Positions 16,113 to 23,723 of a stretch of 34,443 bases of DNA are shown one piece after another. The notes below the pieces were generated by a model. The model had not been told where the DNA came from. It saw nothing but the letters and a program-made list of their open reading frames with translations, and made no database searches. The position numbers and the translations under genes were made by a program. Numbering within the stretch: position 1 is the first letter of the stretch; every line of letters starts with the position of its first letter. The stretch is taken from positions 1 to 34,443 of the forward strand of contig DASTBC010000064.1 in NCBI GenBank assembly GCA_035712245.1, written 5' to 3'. This DNA is from Candidatus Eisenbacteria bacterium (GTDB lineage Bacteria > Eisenbacteria > RBG-16-71-46 > SZUA-252).

Positions 16113-16163
16113 GACGAGGGCCGGCGCGCATCCATCGCGCGACCGGCCCTCGTCTCTTTTCTT
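16113..16163 (+). terminator. Strong rho-independent terminator
   Basis: GACGAGGGCCGG (16113-16124) and CCGGCCCTCGTC (16143-16154) form a 12-bp perfect stem, immediately followed by TCTTTTCTT. It lies between the convergent genes ending at 16054 and 16187 and is oriented for the plus-strand gene. Confidence 0.9.
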
Positions 16164-16186
16164 CGGCGCCGCCCGGCGCCGGGAGA

Positions 16187-16837
16187 TCAATCGCTTCCGA
16201 GCTTGTACGTGAGGCCCGCTGCGAACTCGCCCTGATCCAGATAGTCCGGATCGGACACCTGGTAGCAGTAGAACGGATCGCACCACACACCGCCGTAATC
16301 CTCATCGAGGTACGTCGGGTTGTACTTGCCCTGGATCTTGAGCCCGATCTTCTCGCTCGCCTCGATCTTCACGCCCGCGCCGATCGAGAACGAGAAGCGC
16401 GACTCGGTGTCGAAGTCGCCGGACGGATTGAAGAACGTCGCGCCGAGGCCGAGCAGGAAGTAGGGACGGGTCGTGCTGCCATAGCCGATCTTCTCGAAGA
16501 GGAAGTTGCCGTGGAGCTGGGCGACCTGGAGCTCAAAGGCCCTCTCGGCGCTCGGGTTGATGTTGTCGCCATTGATGCTGAGTTCGGTCTCTTGCTGCAT
16601 GTACGAAGCCTCGAACGTGAAACCGGGGCTCGCCGAGAAGCCGAGCTGGCCGCCCCAGGTGAGGCCGCCCTCGATCTTCACGTCGTCGAGATCCGCCTCG
16701 CCCAGATCGAGGCTTCCCGCGGTCGTGTAGCCGAACATCGGTGAGATGTAGATCTCGCGAGCCTCAGACCGCGAAGCCGCGCCCGCGAGCGCGAATGCGA
16801 GAGCGAAGATCGGGATCCAGGATTTTCTCGACCTCAT
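16187..16837 (-). CDS. Outer-membrane beta-barrel protein, paralogue of the 271-996 gene
   Basis: 216 aa; AAGGAA precedes the ATG. Residues 1-26 are a signal peptide (cleavage near SEA-RE). The remainder is an eight-strand-type barrel: alternating strands such as WGGQLGFSASPGFTFEASYM, PYFLLGLGATFFNPSGDFD and FSFSIGAGVKIEASEKIGLK. The last third contains a cysteine pair (WCDPFYC) in the loop before the final strands, at the same place as FCSSGGC in the first barrel. It begins 22 bp after the sulfatase stop, so the two are probably cotranscribed; the barrel may accompany the sulfatase's substrate uptake (inference). The C-terminus ends in GSD, not an aromatic residue, which is less typical for the barrel-assembly signal. 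Confidence 0.88.
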   Translation of the reverse strand: MRSRKSWIPIFALAFALAGAASRSEAREIYISPMFGYTTAGSLDLGEADLDDVKIEGGLTWGGQLGFSASPGFTFEASYMQQETELSINGDNINPSAERAFELQVAQLHGNFLFEKIGYGSTTRPYFLLGLGATFFNPSGDFDTESRFSFSIGAGVKIEASEKIGLKIQGKYNPTYLDEDYGGVWCDPFYCYQVSDPDYLDQGEFAAGLTYKLGSD

Positions 16838-16859
16838 GGTTCCGTTCCTTTCGTTCGGG

Positions 16860-19271
16860 TTAGGACGCCTGCGGCCTTTCGATCGTCACTTTCAAGATCT
16901 TTCCCGTGAATCGGTTGTCACCTTGCTTGTACTCCTCCGTCACCGGCGTCTCGTTGTCCATTCCGACGTCGACGCCCTCATCGGCGGAGTAGACGTACGG
17001 CATCGTCTTCGGAACGAGCGCCTCGGCCACCGGCTTCCCGTCCACGCTGAGGCGGCTCACTCCGCCGGAGCCCGGCTTGCCGCCTGCATAGGCGAAGTCG
17101 TACCGCACGGTGTGTTTCCCGGGCGCGAGCGCCGTGGGCGAGGACGCCGTGGTTCGTTCCAGGCCCCCGAAGTTGTAGACGTGGTGCACGCGTCCGCCCT
17201 TCATGTAGAGCGACCAGCCCCCGAACCGTCCTGCCTGGGCGATGATCACGCCGTTCGCGCCGCCCGCCGGAACTTCCACCTCCGCCGTGATCGAGTACGA
17301 GCGCCCCTTCACGTTGAGGAAGGCGTTCTCCGCGATCCCGTGCATCCCCTCGTACAGCGTGAGCGAGTTGCGCGGGCCCATGAGATCGGGCCGTCCCGCG
17401 ATCGCGGCGTCGAACCGTTCCGAGCGGCGGTCGTCGAGAGGGAAGACGTGGTTCCGGATCGCTTCCTTCTCGAACACTCCCTGGAGCTCCTTCAGCTTCT
17501 GCGGGTTCTTCGCCGCGAGATCGTTCGCCTGGCTGAAGTCCTCGTCCACGTGATAGAGCTCCCAGCGGTCCTCGGCAAAGCTCGGGAGCGGCACCATGAG
17601 CCACGGAATCGAGTGGCGCGTGGCCGCGACCCATCCCTCGTGATAGATGGCCCGGTTCCCGAACATCTCGAAGTACTGAGTCGTGCGGCGGTCCTTCGCC
17701 TTTGGATCGTCGAACGCGTACCGCATCGAGACGCCGTCCATGGGCCGCTGCTTCACGCCGTTGACGAAGGTCGGCTCCGGAAGCCCCGCCGCCTCGAGCG
17801 CGGTCGGCGCGACGTCGATCACGTGATGGAACTGGGACCGCACTTCGCCGTGAGCGTTCTGGATCCGCGCGGGCCAGTGGACCACCATCGGATTCCGGGT
17901 TCCGCCGAAGTGGGACGCGACCTGCTTCGTCCACTGGAAGGGCGTGTTCCCCGCGTGCGCCCAGCCGATCGAGTAGTGGGGGAACGTCATCGGGCCGCCC
18001 CACTCGTCGATGTGTCCGATCTGGGATGAGAGGTCGCTCACGATGCCGTTCAGCGCCAGCATCTCGTTGTACGAGCCCTCCGGCCCGCCCTCGGCGCTCG
18101 CGCCGTTGTCGCCCCAGATGTAGAAGAAGAGCGTGTCGTCGAGCTCGCCAATGTCCTCGAGCGCCTGGACGAGACGGCCCACCTCATGATCCGTGTGCTC
18201 CGCGAACCCGGCGAAGGTCTCCATCTGGCGCGTGAGGAGCCGCTTCTGATCGGGCGAGAGCGGATCCCACGCCGGGATCTCCGCCGGCCGGGCCGTGAGC
18301 TTCGTGTTCGGCGGCACGACGCCGAGCTGGATCTGGCGCGCGAGCGTCTCCTCGCGCAGCTTGTCCCAGCCCTGGTCGAACTTGCCCTTGTACTTGTCGA
18401 TCCATTCCTTCGGCACGTGGTGCGGCGCGTGGGTCGCGCCGGTGGCGAAGTAGATGTAGAAGGGTTTGTCCGGAGTGAGGGACTGCTGGAACCGGGTCCA
18501 CGCGATCGCCTGGTTCGTCATGTCGGTCGTGAAGTGGTAGTTCGGGTCCGCCGCGTGCTCCACGCGCGTCACGCCGTCGTAGATCGCCGGCGCCCACTGG
18601 TTCGTCTCCCCGCCGATGAATCCGTAGAACTTGTCGAAGCCGGAGCCCGTCGGCCAGCGATCGTACGGGCCCGACACCGACACCTCCCACGGCGCGGTCT
18701 CGTGGTACTTCCCGAACGCCGCGGTGCTGTAGCCGTTCATGCGGAGGATCTGCGCGAGCGGCGTGACGCTTTGCGGCCGCACCCCCGTGTTCCCGGGGAA
18801 GCCGGTCGCGAGCTCCATGATCGCGCCCGCGTTGTTCACGTGATGGTTTCGGCCCGTGAGGAGCGCGGTCCGCGTGGGGGAGCAGAGCGCCGTCGTATGG
18901 AAGCGGTTGAATCGCAGTCCGCGCGACGCGAGTCGCTCGAGGGTCGGCGTGTGGATCGGGCCGCCGAAGGCCGAGGACTGTCCAAACCCGGTGTCGTCGA
19001 TGAGCACGATGACGACGTTCGGCGCGCCCTGCGGCGCGTTCACCTCGAACCTGGCCGGTGCCTTCGCCTTCCTCGCGTCCATCTCGGCGATCGCGGGATA
19101 AGCCGGCTCCGCGATCGGAAGGACGGTGCGGTCCGGCTCGCCCGACGCGGCACGCTGCGCCGTGGAGCCGGCTCGGTGGCAGCCGGCGGCGAGGAGGACC
19201 AGACAGGCGAGCGTGCCGAGGCAACGGCTCAGGGGGCTGCGGGAAGACGCGACACTGCGAGCACGGCTCAA
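16860..19271 (-). CDS. Lipoprotein arylsulfatase (type I, formylglycine-dependent)
   Basis: 803 aa from a TTG at 19271 with AGGAGG five bases upstream; longer in-frame readings lack this. Residues 1-31 are a lipoprotein signal ending LLAAGC, so it is tethered to a membrane, probably facing the periplasm or surface. The metal site begins VVIVLIDDTGFG (Asp92/Asp93). The modification motif CSPTR (Cys130-Arg134, in LCSPTRTALLTGR) would be converted to formylglycine by a generating enzyme not in this window. The sequence around it strongly resembles mycobacterial AtsA/AtsD-type arylsulfatases of about 790 residues. The C-terminal 200 residues form a beta-rich, lectin-like module (SYSITAEVEVPAGGANGVII). 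It hydrolyses sulfate esters for sulfur or carbon scavenging; substrate unknown. Confidence 0.92.
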   Translation of the reverse strand: MSRARSVASSRSPLSRCLGTLACLVLLAAGCHRAGSTAQRAASGEPDRTVLPIAEPAYPAIAEMDARKAKAPARFEVNAPQGAPNVVIVLIDDTGFGQSSAFGGPIHTPTLERLASRGLRFNRFHTTALCSPTRTALLTGRNHHVNNAGAIMELATGFPGNTGVRPQSVTPLAQILRMNGYSTAAFGKYHETAPWEVSVSGPYDRWPTGSGFDKFYGFIGGETNQWAPAIYDGVTRVEHAADPNYHFTTDMTNQAIAWTRFQQSLTPDKPFYIYFATGATHAPHHVPKEWIDKYKGKFDQGWDKLREETLARQIQLGVVPPNTKLTARPAEIPAWDPLSPDQKRLLTRQMETFAGFAEHTDHEVGRLVQALEDIGELDDTLFFYIWGDNGASAEGGPEGSYNEMLALNGIVSDLSSQIGHIDEWGGPMTFPHYSIGWAHAGNTPFQWTKQVASHFGGTRNPMVVHWPARIQNAHGEVRSQFHHVIDVAPTALEAAGLPEPTFVNGVKQRPMDGVSMRYAFDDPKAKDRRTTQYFEMFGNRAIYHEGWVAATRHSIPWLMVPLPSFAEDRWELYHVDEDFSQANDLAAKNPQKLKELQGVFEKEAIRNHVFPLDDRRSERFDAAIAGRPDLMGPRNSLTLYEGMHGIAENAFLNVKGRSYSITAEVEVPAGGANGVIIAQAGRFGGWSLYMKGGRVHHVYNFGGLERTTASSPTALAPGKHTVRYDFAYAGGKPGSGGVSRLSVDGKPVAEALVPKTMPYVYSADEGVDVGMDNETPVTEEYKQGDNRFTGKILKVTIERPQAS

Positions 19272-19807
19272 GGAACCCTCCTGCGGATGTGCCCCACACA
19301 CGCAATAAAGCCGAGCGGGCCACGGGCCCGACCGGCTGGGGGGGACGCGCCTGCGCTGCTTCCTCGCATCACCAGGATGTCGAGTAAGGTGCGGAGTGTC
19401 CGCCATTTCGGGGCCCAGCGCAAGTGCTCCTCGCGACCAGGCCCAGGAGTATGGAGAGGGCGTCGCCGAGCCCGTTCGACCCCCGTCTCGGTGCGGGCGG
19501 TGCGGCGCGGACAGGTGACCACTCGCTCCGTCCACTCCGCGTGACCCAGCCCGCGCCGTGGCGTGCCTTCTGCCCGCCTTCGCCAGCGCACCGATCGGCC
19601 AGCGGCACGGGTGCAAGCTCAAGTGTTCTAGCGAAATGGCCGACCGCATCGAGCGCCGGCGCCCTCGACGGTCCACCGGAAAAGGTCCCGCCCGGACAGG
19701 CCGATAAAGCAATCGACCGTCCAGGGTACGCGCCTCCACGGGGAAGCGGGAGCGGGGTGTATGATCACGGTCGAGGATTCGTGACGTCGACCTCAGGGAG
19801 GGAACGG
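19272..19807. other. Divergent intergenic region between sulfatase and lon
   Basis: No protein with a plausible SD and composition was found in these 536 bases. A TATGAT hexamer at 19760-19765 lies 42 bp before the lon start and may be its -10 box, though no good -35 is visible at the right distance. CCGCCATTTCG near 19402 and CGAAATGGCCG near 19631 are approximate inverted copies of unknown meaning. Confidence 0.4.
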
Positions 19808-22417
19808 ATGAACCGACGACCGATGGCCGAGCTCGGACCGACTCTCGAGTGCGACGTCCCGCCGGTCATGCCGGTGCTCCCCCTGATGAGCACCATCATC
19901 TTTCCGCTCGGTGTCACGTCCCTCCAGATCCGCGTGGAGCAATCGAAAGCGCTCCTCAAGGACCACTCGGACCCCGACACCCTGATCGCCCTGGTCTACA
20001 GCCCCGCCCGGAAGGAGCAGGACATCCGGGCCGAGGAGCTGAGCCAGGTCGGCCTGGCCGCCCGCGTGATCCGGATCCTCAACATGCCGGGAGGGAACGT
20101 CCAGGTCACCCTCGAAGGTCTCCGCCGCGTTCGGATCGAGGAGATCCTCTCCACCGCGCCCTACATCTCCGCCCGCGTGAGCTGTCCGATCGAGCAGAGC
20201 GGCGATCCCGAGGAGGTCCGGGGACTCGTCGCGAGAATCCTGAAGTCGCTCCGGAGCCTCTCCCATCTCGACAACACCTATCCGCCAGAGCTCGACAACA
20301 TCTTCTCGATGAACCTGGGCGACCCCGGGCTCTTCGCGGACACCGTCGCCTCCATCGTCCGGCTGCCGCTCGAGACCAAGAAGGCGATCGTCGAGACGCT
20401 CGAGGTGCAGGCAAGGCTCGCGGTCGTCGCCGAGGCGCTCGACTCCGAGATCGCGCGGCTCAGCGTGGCCGAGGACGTCGTGCGCCGCACGAGCGCTCAG
20501 ATGGAGAAGAGCCAGCGCGAGTTCTTCCTGCGCGAGCAGCTGAACGAGATCCGCCGGCTCCTCGGCGAGGACGATCCCCAGGAGATCCTGGTGCGCGAGA
20601 TCCTGGACCGTGCGCAGGGGCTCGGGCTCCCGCGCCATGTCATCTCGGTCGTACAGGAGGAGACGAACCGGCTGCGGTATCTGCCCTCGTCATCCCAGGA
20701 GTCGGGCGTCATCCGCAACTACATCGACTGGCTGCTCTCCCTGCCGTGGGGCCGGCGCACGGCGAACGAGATCAACCTGGACGAGGTCGCGCGGCGCCTG
20801 GACGAGGAGCACTTCGGACTCGAGAAGGTGAAGGAGCGGATCCTCGAGTACCTCGCGGTGCTGAAGCTGAAGAAGGATCCGCGCGGGCCGGTCCTCTGCT
20901 TCGCGGGGCCACCGGGCACGGGGAAGACGTCCCTCGGCGCCTCGATCGCGCGAGCCATGGGACGCGTCTGCATCCGCATGAGCGTGGGCGGCGTGCGGGA
21001 CGAGGCGGAGATCCGGGGACACCGGCGCACGTACATCGGCTCCATGCCCGGAAAGATCATCCGGAGCCTCCGCGACTCCAACTCGAGCAATCCCGTCTTC
21101 ATGATCGACGAGATCGACAAGCTGGGGCACGACGCGCAGGGGGATCCCGCGGCCGCGCTTCTCGAGGTGCTGGATCCGGAGCAGAACGCGCACTTCATGG
21201 ATCACTACATCGAGATTCCGTTCAATCTCTCCGAAACGCTGTTCATCACGACGGCGAACGTGCTCGATTTCGTGCCCCCCGCGCTGCTGGACCGGCTCGA
21301 GGTCATCCCGATCCCCGGCTACATGGACGAGGAGAAGCTCGAGATCGCGCGGAAGCACCTCATCCCGCGCGAGGCGCGCGAGCACGGGCTCGCCGCCACG
21401 GACATCGCGTTCGACGACGCGGCGCTCGTGAAGCTGATCCGCGAGTACACCCGCGAGGCGGGCGTGCGGCAGCTCGAGCGCGCGATCGACAACTTCTGCC
21501 GGAAGGCCGCGCGGCAGCGCACGACGGGCTACACGGGGAACTGGCGGTTCACCGAGGACGACGTCGAGAAGATCATGGGCCCGCCGTACATCCTCCCGGA
21601 CCGTCCGGAAGGTCGCGCCGAGGTGGGCGTCGCGACGGGCCTCGCATGGACCACGACCGGCGGGGATCTGCTCCTGATCGAGGCGCTGAAGATGCGCGGC
21701 GCGGGGCGCGTGATCGTGACGGGGCAGCTCGGCGACGTGATGAAGGAATCCGTGCAGGCGGCGCACTCCTACGTGCGCGCGCGGGCCGAGATGCTCTGCA
21801 TCGATCCGAAGCTCTTCGACGAGTTCGACATGCACATCCACTTCCCCGAGGGCGCGGTCCCCAAGGACGGTCCCTCGGCGGGGATCACGATCGTGATGGC
21901 GATCGCGTCCGCGCTCGCGGAAGCGCCGATCCGCAACGACGTCGCGATGACCGGCGAGGTCACGCTTCGCGGGAAGGTGGTCGCGGTGGGCGGGCTCAAA
22001 GAGAAGGTCATGGCCGCGTACCGCGCCGGGATCAAGGTCGTGGTCTTTCCCGCGGACAACCAGAAGGACCTGGTCGAGGTGCCCGAGCCGATCCGTTCCA
22101 AGATGACGTTCGTCCCGGTCGCGGTCGTGGACGAGGTCTTCCAGCACGCGTTCGCCGGCGTGGCCGAGCGGATCGCGAAGCTCGAGGCACAGGAGGCGCG
22201 GCGCCGCGAGCGCGCCGCGACGCGGAACGGCTCGAAGGCCGCGTCGGGCCGCAAGGCCGCGGGACGGCGGGCCGCGAAGGGCGGCAGTGCGCGCCGGGCC
22301 GTGAAGGGCGCGGACAAGACCGAGCGCGCGGCCCGGAACGGCCGAGCCGCGCGCGCCGGGAAGACCCGCAGACGCGCCGGTCGCGTCAACGGCAGGGAGG
22401 CCGCGAAGCCTCGCTAG
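19808..22417 (+). CDS. lon: ATP-dependent Lon protease with basic C-terminal tail
   Basis: 869 aa; AGGGAGGG precedes the ATG. Domain order is that of LonA: N-terminal substrate domain (about 20-215, PVLPLMSTIIFPLGVTSLQI), coiled-coil, AAA+ module with Walker A GPPGTGKT near 366-373 and Walker B FMIDEIDKLG near 431, then the protease domain. The catalytic dyad is Ser690 in PKDGPSAG and Lys733 in GLKEK. Lon degrades misfolded and regulatory proteins in the cytoplasm. The unusual part is a 72-residue tail (about 798-869) almost free of hydrophobics and rich in Arg, Lys, Ala and Gly, absent from the well-known Lon enzymes. It might enhance DNA or polyphosphate binding, both known for Lon (inference). 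The 3' end overlaps the convergent gene by 32 bp. Confidence 0.96.
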   Translation: MNRRPMAELGPTLECDVPPVMPVLPLMSTIIFPLGVTSLQIRVEQSKALLKDHSDPDTLIALVYSPARKEQDIRAEELSQVGLAARVIRILNMPGGNVQVTLEGLRRVRIEEILSTAPYISARVSCPIEQSGDPEEVRGLVARILKSLRSLSHLDNTYPPELDNIFSMNLGDPGLFADTVASIVRLPLETKKAIVETLEVQARLAVVAEALDSEIARLSVAEDVVRRTSAQMEKSQREFFLREQLNEIRRLLGEDDPQEILVREILDRAQGLGLPRHVISVVQEETNRLRYLPSSSQESGVIRNYIDWLLSLPWGRRTANEINLDEVARRLDEEHFGLEKVKERILEYLAVLKLKKDPRGPVLCFAGPPGTGKTSLGASIARAMGRVCIRMSVGGVRDEAEIRGHRRTYIGSMPGKIIRSLRDSNSSNPVFMIDEIDKLGHDAQGDPAAALLEVLDPEQNAHFMDHYIEIPFNLSETLFITTANVLDFVPPALLDRLEVIPIPGYMDEEKLEIARKHLIPREAREHGLAATDIAFDDAALVKLIREYTREAGVRQLERAIDNFCRKAARQRTTGYTGNWRFTEDDVEKIMGPPYILPDRPEGRAEVGVATGLAWTTTGGDLLLIEALKMRGAGRVIVTGQLGDVMKESVQAAHSYVRARAEMLCIDPKLFDEFDMHIHFPEGAVPKDGPSAGITIVMAIASALAEAPIRNDVAMTGEVTLRGKVVAVGGLKEKVMAAYRAGIKVVVFPADNQKDLVEVPEPIRSKMTFVPVAVVDEVFQHAFAGVAERIAKLEAQEARRRERAATRNGSKAASGRKAAGRRAAKGGSARRAVKGADKTERAARNGRAARAGKTRRRAGRVNGREAAKPR

Positions 22418-22835
22418 CGCCAGCGTGGGGAGACCCCCGTGGTGCCTCGCGCCGCGTCATCCCCGTATCGATCAGCGCCAGCATCACGACGTATGCGGAC
22501 AGCACGACGAACCCCCGTCGCACGTCCGCGTTCGGCAGGACATCGAAGCAAAGAGCCGCCTGAACCGAGACGAGCAGGGCGAAGAGCGCGGTCCGGAGCA
22601 GGAGCCCTGGGATCATCGAGCGGATCCGCGCGGAGGGTGACGCGGTTTCTCCGCCCGTGACGCAGGCGGCTTCCGCCTCACGCCGATCCACATAGCGCCG
22701 TAGCGCCGCCGCATAGAGCGCCGAGCCCAGCAGGAGTCCGTCCGTCCAGCGGAAGGGCCAGGTCGCGGGCGCGGCCGCTCCCAGGAACGAGCCCAGCAGG
22801 ATGGATCCCGCCAGAACGAGAGCCCACGGTCGCAT
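22386..22835 (-). CDS. Small integral membrane protein of unknown function
   Basis: 149 aa; TAGGAGG lies seven bases ahead of the ATG at 22835, which is why the longer in-frame reading to 22940 is not used. Four hydrophobic segments are visible (about 3-20, 29-44, 80-99, 104-122), separated by a charged loop YVDRREAEAACVTGG. The last 20 or so residues are hydrophilic. The overall size and helix pattern resemble AtpI-like or other small accessory membrane proteins, but no motif identifies it. It follows the lipoprotein gene by only 10 bp and overlaps lon tail-to-tail by 32 bp, so the two transcripts are antisense there. Confidence 0.75.
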   Translation of the reverse strand: MRPWALVLAGSILLGSFLGAAAPATWPFRWTDGLLLGSALYAAALRRYVDRREAEAACVTGGETASPSARIRSMIPGLLLRTALFALLVSVQAALCFDVLPNADVRRGFVVLSAYVVMLALIDTGMTRREAPRGSPHAGASEASRPPCR

Positions 22836-22845
22836 CGAGAGCCTC

Positions 22846-23550
22846 CTATCGCGAGCCGAAGAGGCACTCGAGCCCGGCGATGGCCACTCCGACACCGCAT
22901 CCGATCGCCATCGCGTGCGGAACGTGGGGCGCGATCTCATCCGCGATCGACGCGAACGAGCTGCAGTATTGAGGCGCCCGCTCCGCCCAGCACTGGAAGA
23001 ACTTCGCCCAGTTCCTGCGCTCCGGTGAGAGCCGGATCATCCCGGCCGCGCCGGCCGCGTAGGGCGCGCCGGTCTTCACGTAGAGGACCCCGTCCCCCGA
23101 CCGGATCGGCGTGAACCCGGTCTCCGCGTGCGTCGGCGCGCGGCCCACGATCAGCTCGGCCGGCTCCGCGATCTCCTCACCCTCGTGCTCGTAGAGGGAG
23201 ACGAAGAAGGCATGCGTGGGGTCGCCGTTCACCGAGTACGGAAGGATCGTGACGCCGGCCTTCCTACCGCCGGTCGTACGGCCCTCGGCGCGAACCGCCA
23301 TGGACCAGACCGGCCTGGCTCCGGGAAACGGGGATTCCTCGACCACGCGCTGGACCAAGGGGCTCGTGGCCGCGCGCTGGATCGCGTCGTTCAGACCCTT
23401 GTCCCAGACCCAGCGCGCCTCGATCACCGGTGAAGCGGGCGCGGCGGGCGCGGGGCTGGTGACGCGATCGGACCCGGTTCGAGTTCGCTCGCACCCGAGC
23501 GTGATCACGGCGAGCGGCAGGATCCATGCGACGATGCGTACGGTCTTCAT
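22846..23550 (-). CDS. Putative lipoprotein with C-terminal four-cysteine hydrophobic module
   Basis: 234 aa; GAGGAGGG is eight bases ahead of the ATG. Residues 1-20 are a lipoprotein-type signal (LPLAVITLGC). The middle contains strand-like segments such as AGVTILPYSVNGDPTHAFFVS and GEEIAEPAELIVGRAP. The last 50 residues hold four cysteines (CWAERAPQYC, then IGCGVGVAIAGLECLF), with the last pair inside a glycine-rich hydrophobic segment. In outline this resembles the mature part of halocin-C8-like bacteriocins, which lie at the C-terminus of exported precursors, but the cysteine count is lower, and the resemblance is only suggestive. The ribosome site can be buried in a hairpin (see 23556-23613). 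Function not established. Confidence 0.75.
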   Translation of the reverse strand: MKTVRIVAWILPLAVITLGCERTRTGSDRVTSPAPAAPASPVIEARWVWDKGLNDAIQRAATSPLVQRVVEESPFPGARPVWSMAVRAEGRTTGGRKAGVTILPYSVNGDPTHAFFVSLYEHEGEEIAEPAELIVGRAPTHAETGFTPIRSGDGVLYVKTGAPYAAGAAGMIRLSPERRNWAKFFQCWAERAPQYCSSFASIADEIAPHVPHAMAIGCGVGVAIAGLECLFGSR

Positions 23551-23555
23551 GACGG

Positions 23556-23613
23556 CACCCTCCTCGTTCCGGCGCGGCGTCGCCGCGCCCGTGGGCGCCG
23601 AGGAGCGAGGGTG
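23556..23613 (-). promoter_or_regulatory. Leader hairpin that would bury the ribosome-binding site
   Basis: In the transcript of the lipoprotein gene, the SD region (complement of 23556-23566, containing AGGAGGGTG) pairs with the upstream segment complementary to 23603-23613. This gives seven pairs, one bulged base, then three more. Inside lies a second hairpin, GGCGCGG/CCGCGCC (23571-23577 with 23583-23589). Translation could thus be switched by melting or ligand binding, or the fold may be chance in GC-rich DNA. Confidence 0.4.
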
Positions 23614-23723
23614 TGCGTGGCCCGAGCATCATCCGTTCCATGCGGGGGAGGGGTGATTGCGAGGGAAGCGTGCTCGGAACGGATCTGGGCGGCAGCGTCG
23701 GAAGGCCGACGCCGTCACTGTCG

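Noticed and set aside
19400-19650. Approximate inverted copies of CGCCATTTCG upstream of lon
   Set aside because: The match is imperfect and separated by over 200 bases; no mechanism or second example is visible.
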